From assembly GCA_949592205.1 (NCBI GenBank), contig CATIUR010000003.1, positions 87,334,501 to 87,398,500 of the forward strand: a DNA stretch of 64,000 nucleotides, written 5' to 3'. Below the pieces are notes generated by a model that saw nothing but the letters and a program-made list of their open reading frames with translations, was not told the origin of the DNA and made no database searches. Position numbers and translations under genes: made by a program. Positions 55,023 to 64,000 of the stretch are shown piece after piece (positions within the stretch are counted from its first letter, which is position 1; the number at the start of each line of letters is the position of its first letter). Origin of the DNA: Helichrysum umbraculigerum. Taxonomy: Eukaryota > Streptophyta > Magnoliopsida > Asterales > Asteraceae.

Positions 55023-55997
55023 TGGCGCGCCACCAACCGTCGCGCGTCGTCAACGCGACCATATGGTAGCACGTCGGTGTGGAAGTTTTAAAATTTATAT
55101 TTTGCTGGGGACCTAAGTTCTACTAGAGCTGTATAGCTGAAGTATGACCTAGGGTCGTTCTAAAGAGTTAACCGTATTGTGAAACGACTTGTCGGGATGA
55201 AAGTTCAAATTAGCGATGGTTTGAAAAATAGTTTTGAGTGGGGGTTTTATACTTAGGTCCGTAATTAAAATTAAAAACTAATTAATTAAAACAGTAAATA
55301 AAAGCAGTAGGTTGAATTAGTATAGGGGGACTTGTGTTTGTTATGACTTCGTTAGCTTTTACGTGGGGTGATGCTGTATTGGGGTTTTATAATTGAAAAA
55401 CGTCCTTTAAGATTTGTGTCTTGCGTTCACGTAGATACCTTGTGGTGTAAACACTAGTACCCTACTGATCAGATAAACCAACCAGTATGTCACTGAGTAC
55501 TAGGCTGTCAAGATTCTGATCAGATCGGACTGTCTTGAAACCCCCCTCACCGTCTCTTATGATGAGACCAAGTGACCCTCCAGATGGGGTGCAGGAATAA
55601 GGCGACAGTCCGCAATTTATCCACTGATCTTTCTTAACACAGACAAAGATATCTAAGCTAGGCGAGGCATTTAAGATTTAAGACAGGTGGTGACTGATTA
55701 ACATATACATTAATGGTCGTGATTGAGTTCAGAGATATTCGGTTGTGATACAGTCTTCAACCAACAGAGCTTTTCACAGTTACATAGTGTATTCACTCGT
55801 ATTACGGTCTTTCCTGGATCACAGACTTAGCCAGGATGTAACACAGTATACAGCCTTCGACCTTTCCGTAGTTTGTACGTATTTGTATTCCACCATAGTT
55901 GTTTCCAATGTTAAACCGGATACTCAGTCGTATTAGGGCTTTAACTGGACTACATACTTTACAGCCATCTGAACTCAATATATCTAAGCTTGTATTA
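55023..55997 (-). repeat. LTR piece F, Athila-type, cut by element G
   Basis: Starts TGGCGCGCCACC at the E LTR break; the GGGTCGTTCT block, the AAAATTTATATTTTGCTGGGG block and GTGTAAACACTAGTACCCTACT are shared with other Athila-type LTRs here (A and G). The orientation is minus, with its U5 end at the left. The rest presumably lies beyond element G, outside the window. No gene. Confidence 0.6.
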
Positions 55998-58906
55998 TGA
56001 TATCGCGTAAAAAGTTACGTTTTTACTACCGATATCTCTCTCATTCTGGAACGATTCTTGGCATATTAGCTCAAAAACATTACAAATCAGTAACATTATG
56101 CCAAGATGGTCAAAACGAAGTTGCACGATAAAAATCAAGCAAAACGGATGTAAAACAGAGATTCCACACACGTTTGAAGATTCAAGGTATAAAAACGAGA
56201 TTTCAAGACCAAAGTGCCCTCCACCAACATCCACTATTTTCAAGATGTTCGTTTTCAAAATACGAATCCAACAGAAGAAGAATCAACCAAAACGGGTGAA
56301 AAATGAAGATTTCGCGCCCGCCGGAAGATCCAAATGATCCGTACGCAATATCTGGAGCTAGGGACCTCATTTTAAGGCATATCCTATGTCAAAATCTTCA
56401 ATTTTGAATTACGAATCCAACAAAAAAAGAATCAACTCAAACGGACGTATAACGAAGAAAACACGCACGAATCGAGAAACGAAGCAAAAGATCGCGCAAC
56501 GGGGCGGGATGGGGCCCACCGCCGCCGGCCACCCTACCCCCATCCCGGTTTCCGTTTTTGGCAAGTTTTGGTACCCGGTGCGCCTACTTTTCGCGTTGTA
56601 CAGTACCCGGTGCGCCTACTTTTCGTGTTGTACACACCACTTTTGGAAAGCTTTCTAATGTGCACCCCTTGATGCTAATGTGAGCCAAAGCTCTCCTATA
56701 AATAGAGGGCTTGAGGCTTCATTTCAACTTACACCATATGCACCTCCTTTCTTGCATATTTCTCTTTCTCTCTCTAGAATTCTTTCTCTAGCACTACTCT
56801 TAGGAGTTAGAGGAGAATTATTCTTATAGTTAGTTCTTCTCTCTAGTCTCTCTCTCTAGCACTACTCTTAGGAGTTAGAGGAGAACTAGAGAGAAGATTA
56901 GGGTCCCTCTACTTTCTCTCTCTAAGTTAATTTGGAGAGAGATAAGTATGAGATTTATTATGTAATAGTTAGTAGTAGCTAGCTTATCAATGTAACGCTT
57001 TGGATTATTCGGAAGTAATATAAGCATCGTTTGGCTCGCAATAATTACGGGTAATATCTATCCTTTTCTCTTATTAATTAATTGTAATGTTCTTGTTTGA
57101 TGTTTATGATTTATTAATATTGGAAATGTCTATTGCCATGATATGTGAGTAGTTGTTTATATGTTTGCCATGATTTAGATAGTTATAATGGGATGATAAT
57201 AAATGTTGTGAAGTAATATGACGGCCCCTATTCGACTGTTCTCGGATATAGTGCTGGAAACGCTTTAGGCGGAGTACAAACGTACGGAAGTCTGAGAACG
57301 ACCGAAGGTAGTTATATTACGGACCAATACTTTAAATGTGCTAAATGAATTTCTATTTATAGTTTAATTATAACATTATGAACGAATGATGGCATGTTTG
57401 GCCAACCGCTCATTACCAGACTACCCCAACTTATTCCGGTAGGGTAAAACCTGTTTATGTGACTATTTATTCAATAGACCATGCCATGATACGGACATCT
57501 CTGACGACCGAGATTGGGGAATAGGATTCGAGGGTAGTTGTTAGCCGATATGTTCAGTACATTTGGGAGAACTTCTGGTGTATTGTAATTGTTTGTGTTT
57601 ACTATCCATGTGACATATCTTCTATCTGATTGCGGACAACTCTACGTTAGTTAGTTGATAGGATCGTAAAACAACTCATTCCAACATAGTCTAAATTCAT
57701 AAAAAGAAACCTATATGAATGGGAATTATTATACTTTGTTATTGTTTAAATGTATGACACCAGACCTAATTTATGGAGTACCCTTTCCAGTTATCCACGT
57801 GACTGCAACCTAGATATTAGGGAGTCCGGAACCTTAATTGTGGTAAGTAGTTATCTGTGCCCATGACATGCAATAAGTAAGAACAGTGAAACCACTCGTT
57901 GTATATATTAGATTTACATTTCTGCACTGCTTTACATTTAGTTAGTTTAGAGTGTCACCCTCACTGTCAATTATTCTTGACCGCATGTTAGACGTAAGAA
58001 CCCGTGGAACTACCCTGTAAAATACACTGTCTATTACTGAAAGGCATGGTCCTCATATGAAACATGTTTTAAACAACCTGTGAATAATCTGGAGATGTAT
58101 AACTGTTTGAAAAGGAGAGATCTAGGCCATAAATCAAAAGTAATTGGAGCTTAAGAAAAGTATTAACAAGGTCTAGTGAGGAAAGTCCAAGTGATTTAGA
58201 TTTATCAACCCCCTAGATTTTACATATTTGATTCTTTAAACATAACAAGTTAATAATTAGATACACTAATAGAAGAACGAGAGATAAGCTTAGGTGTTAA
58301 GAACGGTCGGACCTATGAGACGATATGCTGCTTTATTCATGTACCTCGGTTAATCACCAAAATAGGTTGCTTATCTTTCAACTAGGTAAGTATTGGGAGT
58401 TTAGCATATTGCTCAGATCAGAATCACGATAACCTAGTTCCTAGTGACATGCCAATGGGAATTTAATTGGTAGGGTTCTAGTGTTTACACCAAAGTCTGT
58501 CAATCTATTAATCTGAAAGTGTCCCCATCATAAACACAATCCCGATATTATACTATTCCAAGTCATGGTAAACCACGTCTTCCCTATCCTTAGTTGTTCC
58601 TTATATGCTAGCTAGTTCTTTTTAATTTTATTGCTTTAGTTATTTTAATTAGATAAAAACCAAACAAAACCAACTATCTGAACCCAATCTTGAGGACTGA
58701 ATTATCCAAACGAGCTCCGTTTCAAATTCGACCGTCTGGAGACGACCCTGATCATCCTTACCACGTACTAGTATCAGGTACTTGTGCCTAGTACCAGTAG
58801 GTAGTTCGGAGGTTTAGGCCCCGAGCAAAATAAATTTTAAAACACCCTGATTGCACCCTCGGTCGTTACAACAGCACCGACGACACCGACGGCTGAGGGT
58901 GCATCA
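55998..58906 (+). repeat. 5' LTR of element G (2909 bp)
   Basis: TGATATCGCG...GGTGCATCA. 32-bp direct repeats lie before a TATA box (CCTATAAATAG, 56697-56704), followed by CT-rich leader with two copies of CACTACTCTTAGGAGTTAGA (56790-56881). A block at 57478-57660 is strongly similar to LTR C (11390-11580). No gene. Confidence 0.85.
56571..56634 (+). repeat. Tandem 32-bp repeat before the G TATA box
   Basis: Two adjacent 32-bp units beginning GTACCCGGTGCGCC and ending GTTGTACA, one base different. They end about 60 bp before the TATA box. Confidence 0.85.
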
Positions 58907-58912
58907 AGTTTT

Positions 58913-58930
58913 TGGCGCCGCTGCCGGGGA
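58913..58930 (+). other. Primer-binding site, tRNA-Asp (element G)
   Basis: TGGCGCCGCTGCCGGGGA, six bases after the LTR end, as in element A. Confidence 0.9.
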
Positions 58931-59113
58931 CGGTAGTACGATTTGGAGCCTGTTTAGATAAGTTAGTTTTTAAGAGATCCTTTTGACTGGGACTCACCAT
59001 CCTTATCAGAAGTTACATTTTGCACGTAGTTTAGCGTAGTTAGGATTGCCTTAGTATTACTTTAGATTAAGTTCCCTTCTCACCCCCGACTTTAATTCTG
59101 AAACCTTCTCCCT

Positions 59114-60499
59114 ATGCCACCTGTTATTGACCCTTGGGATATGTTAAAACAATGGGAACGCTTAGATCAAATGCAAAGTCTTGCTAACTCAATCGATAAT
59201 AGATGTAGGATGTGCGGTAATACCCACTTAGATGGAGAATGCCAAAGCCAAAGTATGATGTTTTCGGATAACATAGGATACTTAGATCCTCAAATGCAAT
59301 ATCAATATGACCCCCATGCTACCCAACCACATCCATACCAACCTTTTTATCCCCAACCATTCGAAATCTACCCACACTCAACTCACCCTGTAAGTATACC
59401 ACAATCCTGTGAGAACCCTGACTTGAGAGATATGCCCTTAGTCTGTCTCAGCAGTAATGCTGCTTTCTTACCTCCTTCCGAATCACTTGAAGAAATGATT
59501 AGAGAACAAGAGGACATACTTAGAAGTCAAACTTATAATATGTCTAAATTCTCTACTGAACTACCAACACAAGCCCAAGAGAGTAGTGAGGAGAGTAGGA
59601 GTCAAGCTGGAGCCAACTCTAGGATACAGAAAGTTGAGAGACACACACACATCACATCTAGCACACCAGATACAGACTTACATTTTCATGAGTTCGGTTT
59701 CAATATCCCTTCGACTCCCACACTAACCCAATCTTCTAAACCTACAATTTTACCTATTCCCGACCTATCAACGTCAAAGATTGACGAAGGGTTTGTTCTA
59801 GAAGAACTTTCCGAACCACTGCAACTCGAAACTTCTGGCCAGAGTGACGAGGATGACGAAGTAGACGAAGAGATCGAAATGGAAAGCCCGAATTTGGAGA
59901 TTTACATAGAAGACTCGGCTTCGCATGGACTGAAGGAATACATACCGACTCTGAGTAATGAACTCATTCAAACTGATATGGTTGAACACGTCCCACAACC
60001 AGTTGTGGTCAACTGTATCCCAAAAATCCCTTTGATTGATTCACTTCCTGATCTAATTGACTCCACTAGTACCTTAGAGGAGACAAACACCCAAGTATTT
60101 GATGATAATGTTGTTACAAGATTGGAGACACTAATGGACATTGTCCCACCTCCATGCCCAGAGTACAACGTTATTATCCAACCAAAGGCTTTAGGAAGCA
60201 AGGTGGGTTTTGCATCAAGAGCACCCTACAAACCATCTCTCCCTTGCATAATGACATACACGTCGTGGAGTGATGAGGACCTCTTTGACCAACCCGAACA
60301 ACCCAAAACTCAAGAGGTAGAAAAAGTCAAGAGCTTTGTTTTACCTCAAATAAAACAAATCACTCACTTTACCATGCCTCTTCTACTGATTGGACATACC
60401 CTGACCATAGTCCACTTTAATCCCCTAGGTATGTACCAATACTTCCGCTTGTATCTACTGATGGATGCAAGGGAGCCCCCTAGATTTCCTAAGAAATAG
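59114..60499 (+). CDS. Gag-position protein of element G with one zinc knuckle
   Basis: 461 residues, frame intact, first ATG after the PBS leader (MPPVIDPWDM). An N-terminal helix (LKQWERLDQMQSLANSID) leads into CRMCGNTHLDGEC (residues 31-43), a CX2CX3HX4C knuckle one residue shorter than the usual CCHC. Then come a Tyr/Pro/His-rich stretch (about 60-95), a Ser/Glu-rich middle, an acidic block DEDDEVDEEIEME (about 244-257) and a C-terminus with KVGFASRAPYKPSLPC. No capsid core is recognisable. It may bind element RNA. Whether it is a reduced Athila/Tat gag or a new accessory protein is open. Confidence 0.7.
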   Translation: MPPVIDPWDMLKQWERLDQMQSLANSIDNRCRMCGNTHLDGECQSQSMMFSDNIGYLDPQMQYQYDPHATQPHPYQPFYPQPFEIYPHSTHPVSIPQSCENPDLRDMPLVCLSSNAAFLPPSESLEEMIREQEDILRSQTYNMSKFSTELPTQAQESSEESRSQAGANSRIQKVERHTHITSSTPDTDLHFHEFGFNIPSTPTLTQSSKPTILPIPDLSTSKIDEGFVLEELSEPLQLETSGQSDEDDEVDEEIEMESPNLEIYIEDSASHGLKEYIPTLSNELIQTDMVEHVPQPVVVNCIPKIPLIDSLPDLIDSTSTLEETNTQVFDDNVVTRLETLMDIVPPPCPEYNVIIQPKALGSKVGFASRAPYKPSLPCIMTYTSWSDEDLFDQPEQPKTQEVEKVKSFVLPQIKQITHFTMPLLLIGHTLTIVHFNPLGMYQYFRLYLLMDAREPPRFPKK

Positions 60500-63450
60500 G
60501 TTTGGAGTCAAGCTAGTGACTCGAACAAAAACAAGCGCTTCTCGGGAGGCAACCCGTGTCTAACATAGGATTATCCATAGTAGTTAAAGTAGTTTAAGTA
60601 GTGAACTAACCCCAATAAGTAGAAATGAAACCCTAAAATGAATGTTCCAAGTTTTCTATCTTTATGAACAAAAATGGATGGTTTGCGGAATTACTTCGTT
60701 AAAAGTCAAATTTTTGTCGAACCTTAATACTTCCTACTCCTAGTCGTTTGGAATTTTGTCACCATTTTCTAAAATTTCTTGTTATCCCTTTCACTCACAA
60801 AAAATGGAAACCTACTAGGAGTTAGGAGCCTTAGTCATTCTAAACACCCACTGACATGTTTCGAGCATTTGAGGTACTTACATATATTATTGTGAACATA
60901 CATGAGATACTAATACTTAATCTGATAACATGATTTGTATGTCAATATGTGTATTATGCTCAAAATCGTTTAAAAAAAATGTGCTTTGGATATCTTTATA
61001 CCTGGCTACCTGATTCAACTGATAATACTGGTATTTCCATGTCTGCTATTTGTGCTGCGGTGAAATTATAGGCAACTAACATTTTTTGTGTGAGATTAAA
61101 CTCAAAGTCATACACTGGTTTGTTTCATCTACAAAGCACTCACTTTGATAGGTTCTTCGCAAACCAGTGAATCTATGATTTGGAGGATAATCACTTGTTT
61201 GTTAGATCATATTTGTTTGATCTACTTGTAACAGACAGGGACTGACGCCTATGGATAGAGATTCTTTGAGGATAATGGAAAGACGACAAGAGGAGCTTAC
61301 AGTTCATTGAGTATGAAAATCTTTGGAGCATTGCTTTGCAGGGGTCAAGTGATGACACTTCTGGATATGAAGATGATTTCTAGTTGTCTAAGACTAGTTC
61401 ATCAAGTTGACCAACTCAATACTCATCATATGTGCACACAAATTCCAAGTCCTATAGCTAAACCTTGCCACATAATATAACCCTAAACCATCATCACCAT
61501 ATCCACCCACATTCACCCATCCATCCACCCCTTAACACATACAATCATCACCCTCAGGGACTATTCATACAAAGGAATAGATACAGGGACAATTTGGAAA
61601 CTGGAGATCTCAGTCGATAAAAGAACAACATCAGATTCATTACATCAGTAGTCGACAAAAGATCTCGGGTCATAAAGATTCATGGTCATTGGATTCAACA
61701 CTTTCAGATCATTAGGAGCAGTTGAGTTACAGCAGCGGCTCTTGAAGATCAGGATCTCTGTCCATAAACCTCTATCCAATATTTGGTGTTTATTGGTTAA
61801 TTAAGCTTGTGTCCGGAGGGCGACATCACTTCATTTTCTGCAATCTATCCTTTAGTTCTTAGTTATTTTCACGAGAAAACTAGTTGAGGTGTTAAAGAAG
61901 GGCTATACTACTGGAGCTTGAGTTCAATGCATGAAGGCTGATGCCAACCAAGTTCTGCAAACATTGGAGCGGACACAGTCAACCACTCAGATCCTCAGCT
62001 CACAGTCATAGGGGAGTTCTGCGTTCCTTTCTCTAGTTTATTTATCCGTTTTTGCAAGATTATATCGACCTATATCCCAAACACTAAGTGTGGGATCCTT
62101 GGAATCCACAAAATACTAAGAGATTGTTTCCATAATCAGTAGAAATTCTAAGTGTGGGATACTTCGACAAGAGGTGTTCAATACACAGATTCGAACATTA
62201 GGGACAATGTTCCTCTAAGTGTGGGATATACGGTCTGCAACCGCAAGTTTAACCTCTTGTCCGTAAAATAAACAATATTTTCATTAAAAGGCTAAAAATG
62301 AATAAGTTTTCAAAATTTTTGATTCAAAAGCAACATTCTTTAGAACCTCTATTTTCCGAAAATATAAATTACAGAAAGAATTGAGTTTTAACAAAGAAAC
62401 AAAACGGTTCTCTTAGAATAAGATACGGACGAAAAAGGCAACACATGCCTAGACACACAGACCAAAACATTCGATTCGTGAGGTTTCAGCCCATAATTAG
62501 CATTCATCTTTAAAATGCTTCACTTTTTGTTTCATGTGTGTGCCGATGTATGTATTTGAATTAGAACTTGCTCTTGCAATACATTTCGAGATCACACCAA
62601 TGAGTGCCATACGTGGCATAGGTACAACCTATCTTGATAGCTTCTAAGGAATCCATAGCACCTCCCTCAACCACCAAACATCCATCCACACCCAATCAAA
62701 ACTTCCTACTATTCATCCCGAACCTACAAAAGTTTTATCTTTCAACAAATCTTCAAAGACACTCTGAATTTCCTAAGACTTTTACAAGAAAAGCCACCAC
62801 AACCCAATATCGTGAGAAATCCTCCGGGCCATGAGATACATATCTATTGGTGAGGTCGGCATAAGAGAAGAAAAATGAAAAAGAAAGAAACCAAAGAATC
62901 ATACATGCCGGCACCACCAAAGAAGAAGCCAAGAGAAATCCAAAAAGGGTTATACTACAAAGCCTTTTCGAAATCTAAGAAATTTCAAAAGAGACTCTCT
63001 TAAGAAAAACACCCCAGTTTCGAGAAATTACAAGGAAAACACATCACACCCCTCATCACACACCTTCTTCAAAAACCACACACCCAATTCCTTCTAAGAT
63101 ATCTCGAAAGGTTAGTACCGTCCTCATCAAAAGTGATGGAGATTTGATTCTTGATCAAGCCTATGACGAGAATGCTGCATGACTGGCTATCTGAGTGATT
63201 GACACTAGCAAGTAGGAAACCCTAAACACTTGAGTGATTTGAGTGACCCACTGTAAGGATTGCCTAGTCATGATTACCATCTAAGTTGCCCGAAGAATGT
63301 ATCAAGTTCTATAAACTCTTAGTTTCCGGTAAAAACTCTTTCATGACCGTAGTTTTATATTTTCTGAAATTAGTATTTCTAACAACTGATGCAATTAGAA
63401 TCCTTCCAGAAGTTTTTTATGAATGAGTTTGCTTGAGGACAAGCAAAGTT
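60500..63450 (+). other. Long non-coding internal part of element G
   Basis: No domain found. 60531-60557 (AAGCGCTTCTCGGGAGGCAA and on) matches a motif I know from the region after integrase in Athila/Tat elements, so polymerase was probably lost by deletion while this part stayed. CTAAGTGTGGGAT occurs at about 62085, 62149 and 62216 before the purine tract copy at 63451. Short open frames (for example 62634-62834) carry no motif. Confidence 0.6.
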
Positions 63451-63464
63451 CTAAGTGTGGGATA
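63451..63464 (+). other. Polypurine tract of element G
   Basis: CTAAGTGTGGGATA, two bases before the LTR start TGATATCGCG. Less pure than Tekay tracts but at the right place. Confidence 0.7.
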
Positions 63465-63466
63465 CT

Positions 63467-64000
63467 TGATATCGCGTAGAAAGTCACGTTTTTACTACCG
63501 ATATCTCTCTCATTCTAGAATGATTCTTGGCATATTAGATCAAAAACATTACAAATCAGTAACATTATGCCAAGATGGTCAAAACGAAGTTGCACGATAA
63601 AAATCAAGCAAAACGGATGTAAAACGGAGATTCCACACACGTTTGAAGATTCAAGGCATAAAAACGAGATTTCAAGACCAAATTGCCCTCCACCAACATC
63701 CACTATTTTCAAGATGTTCGTTTTCAAAATACGAATCCAACAGAAGAAGAATCAACCAAAACGGGTGAAAAATGAAGATTTCGCGCCCGCCGGAAGATCC
63801 AAATGATCCGTACGCAATATCTGGAGCTAGGGACCTCATTTTAAGGCATATCCTATGTCAAAATCTTCGTTTTTGAATTACAAATTCAACAAAAAAAGAA
63901 TCAACTCAAACGGACGTATAACGAAGAAAACACGCATGAATCGAGAAACGAAGCAAAAGATCGCGCAACGGGGCGGGATGGGGCCCAGCGCCACCGACCA
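63467..64000 (+). repeat. 3' LTR of element G (partial, window edge)
   Basis: Matches 55998-56530. It continues beyond the window. Confidence 0.9.

Larger units (their letters stand above)
55998..64000 (+). mobile_element. Element G: Athila-type element without polymerase
   Basis: 5' LTR 55998-58906, tRNA-Asp PBS, a gag-like ORF, a long non-coding part, purine tract, and a 3' LTR from 63467 to the window end. Over the ~530 shared bases I count roughly 15-20 LTR differences, so it is older than elements I and II. The internal part is 4.6 kb with no RT or integrase motif. Confidence 0.85.

Noticed and set aside
56098..56658. Short basic ORFs repeated at 63567-63806
   Set aside because: Part of the U3 region of element G LTRs; both copies are LTR sequence.

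Overview
This window looks like gene-poor, repeat-packed nuclear DNA of a flowering plant with a large genome. I recognise no host gene. Almost everything can be read as LTR retrotransposons inserted into one another. Evidence for a plant: Tekay/Del-type gag and polymerase, Athila-type gag, polymerase and ORF1 proteins, primer-binding sites (PBS) matching initiator tRNA-Met and tRNA-Asp, and TATA boxes followed by CT-rich leaders. An Asteraceae-like dicot is possible, but that is a guess.

Layout, left to right. (1) 1-7034: element I, minus strand, a Tekay-like element with nearly identical LTRs that carries gag plus a second coiled-coil/zinc-knuckle ORF and no polymerase. It sits in an intron-like stretch of element D. 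(2) 7035-~10385: element D, plus strand, the 3' part of a probable Ty1/copia element with two unfamiliar ORFs, a polypurine tract and an LTR start. (3) ~10386-12160: LTR C, Athila-type, interrupted at 12161 by element B. (4) 12161-~17700: element B, minus strand, with an intact Athila ORF1-type gene. (5) 18246-20927: a lone Tekay-like LTR inside a second Athila ORF1 gene (20928-22619). (6) 24165-28424: element A, minus strand, with tRNA-Asp PBS, a full LTR and a 450-residue protein made of two repeats. (7) 28425-42993: a Tekay element in its own right, cut at its left end by A and split in its integrase by element II (30248-39863), which has a perfect 5-bp target duplication. (8) 42994-46329: B', the 3' end of another B-type element. 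(9) 46330-55022: element E, a decayed Athila with gag, protease, RT, RNase H and integrase, with a solo LTR in the protease-RT linker. (10) 55023-55997: LTR piece F. (11) 55998-64000: element G, plus strand, with tRNA-Asp PBS, a 461-residue gag-like ORF and a 3' LTR running off the window.

How the parts work together. Elements I and II are the youngest. Both replace polymerase with the same second ORF, whose C-terminus resembles the gag nucleocapsid. They would need enzymes from autonomous Tekay relatives, for which the split element at 28425 is the local type. A, B and G likewise show no polymerase and would depend on Athila-type relatives such as E.

The most interesting non-coding signal is a set of small palindromes that differ between families but lie at equivalent places in the LTRs. 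Some lie just before the TATA box or CT-rich leader, some in the leader, and some before the LTR end. Several stems show base-pair-preserving changes between families, which suggests selected DNA sites or RNA structures.
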